From DATKBT01 sp035546295 (GTDB lineage: Bacteria; Acidobacteriota; Thermoanaerobaculia; Multivoradales; Multivoraceae), in contig DATKBT010000147.1 in the NCBI GenBank assembly GCA_035546295.1, positions 1-6,313 of the forward strand: DNA of 6,313 bases, written 5' to 3'. The position numbers and the translations under genes were made by a program. Each line of letters begins with the position of its first letter. Within the stretch, counting starts at the first letter, position 1. Below the pieces are notes generated by a model. The model was not told the DNA's origin, ran no database searches, and was given only the letters and a program-made list of their open reading frames with translations. Positions 5,772-6,313 of this stretch are shown here, one piece after another.

Positions 5772-6111
5772 GTGTCCGGGAGCGGGAGCGCTCTCGAAAC
5801 CTCTGGGTACACCCGCGTCGAGCAGCCCTTCACCCTCATGAATGTTTATGAGCGCAACGCCAGGTGGATCGACTTCGATGAACAGCGCTCGGTGGTGTGG
5901 CGGCTCAATCCGAGCGGCTCCTTTGGAGCTGCGGCCTCCTTCCAGGCCGCTCTAGGAAATGTGGAACAACGACGCCAGCACCAACATTCGGTACATCTAC
6001 GCGGGAGAGACTACGGCCACTTTCTTCTCCAACGGCGAACAATCGCGGGCAGAAGGACTAGTTCTTTTCGATGACCCCGCCAACCTGGCTCCGGGCACGG
6101 TCACCTGCACA
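5772..6111 (+). pseudogene. Frameshifted remnant of a secreted, possibly matrixin-like protein
   Basis: Two plus-strand frames join into one sensible protein. The first reads MNVYERNARWIDFDEQRSVV then WRLNPSGSFGAAASFQAALG. The second reads MWNNDASTNIRYIYAGETTA, then TFFSNGEQSRAEGLVLFDDP and ANLAPGTVTC. Removing one A from the AAA run at 5957-5959 fuses them as AALG-MWNND. The pattern F-AAL-WNND--TNI-Y-YAG followed by GLVLFDDP resembles the N-terminal part of secreted matrixin-like (M10 superfamily) proteins, which start with a helix ending near a W and continue into a strand with an N/DDP loop. No HExxH zinc motif is visible, and similarity ends near 6111, so the catalytic part would be lost. 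This stretch is visibly more A/T-rich than the rest of the window. The frameshift is seen directly; the family is my inference at modest confidence. The exact 5' end is unknown: ATG 5838 is the first in-frame ATG, and the open frame reaches back to GTG 5772. Confidence 0.4.
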
Positions 6112-6156
6112 TCACCGGACCGGCCCTCCGGCGTGGGGTCGTCGCGCGCGGCTTGG

Positions 6157-6312
6157 CTACGGCTCTCCGTGCGCGATGCCACGCCCCGCGGCCTGCTGTC
6201 TGGCCGAGAACGACAGGAGCCCAACCGCCGGCGCCGCCAGCATCGTGGCCGTGTCCCACACGGGCACCTCGGGTGCGTCTCGGATCGTCTCGAGCTGCCA
6301 CGGCTCGATCAC
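6157..6312 (-). CDS. Short minus-strand ORF entering from the right edge, unrecognised
   Basis: Reading leftward from the window edge, the minus strand encodes VIEPWQLETIRDAPEVPVWD, then TATMLAAPAVGLLSFSARQQ, and stops at 6157-6159. It is 51 residues and open at its 5' end. A PEVPVWD motif followed by a moderately hydrophobic stretch and Arg loosely recalls a C-terminal sorting tail of the IPTL/PEP-CTERM type, but the hydrophobic segment is weak and the final Arg cluster is missing. It may be the tail of a neighbouring gene convergent with the matrixin-like remnant, or a chance ORF. Confidence 0.2.
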   Translation of the reverse strand: MIEPWQLETIRDAPEVPVWDTATMLAAPAVGLLSFSARQQAAGRGIAHGEP

Positions 6313-6313
6313 C

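Overview
This is a GC-rich window with strong third-position G/C preference in its real genes. The gene set suggests a soil- or sediment-type bacterium from a phylum such as Acidobacteriota or Gemmatimonadota. The pointers are an ECF-like sigma factor of the GEIT...LLPLV...LVHEAY family, a copper-oxidase type I associate with those phyla, and an egtB-egtD pair. This placement is an inference from gene content, not a taxonomic match.

Layout. Positions 1-506 hold the tail of an unrecognised ORF that overlaps, in another frame, a sigma factor remnant; the remnant has no normal start codon and loses everything after sigma region 2. Positions 635-2641 encode a complete, probably lipid-anchored, four-cupredoxin multicopper oxidase. 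Its copper motifs come in permuted order: the laccase C-terminal motifs (HPMHLHGF, HCHFQDH) precede the N-terminal ones (HWHG, HTH). Positions 2642-3053 are non-coding as far as I can tell and carry two adjacent tandem duplications (27-bp hairpin units and 12-bp units), plus a 12-bp perfect palindrome ending one base before the egtB start codon.

Positions 3054-5403 are a tight two-gene operon for ergothioneine biosynthesis. EgtD trimethylates histidine to hercynine, and EgtB joins a thiol donor to hercynine with O2. The genes are separated by one base. No egtA, egtC or egtE is visible. The final 900 bases hold no intact gene I can support. They contain a coiled-coil coding remnant on the minus strand, a visibly more A/T-rich plus-strand remnant resembling the N-terminal part of a secreted matrixin-like protein broken by one frameshift, and a short minus-strand ORF entering from the right edge.

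The two confident units, the copper oxidase and the ergothioneine operon, both use O2 and are relevant to oxidative or metal stress. They are separated by about 410 bases, so there is no evidence that they are co-transcribed. I see no CRISPR array, tRNA, rRNA, transposase or convincing terminator.
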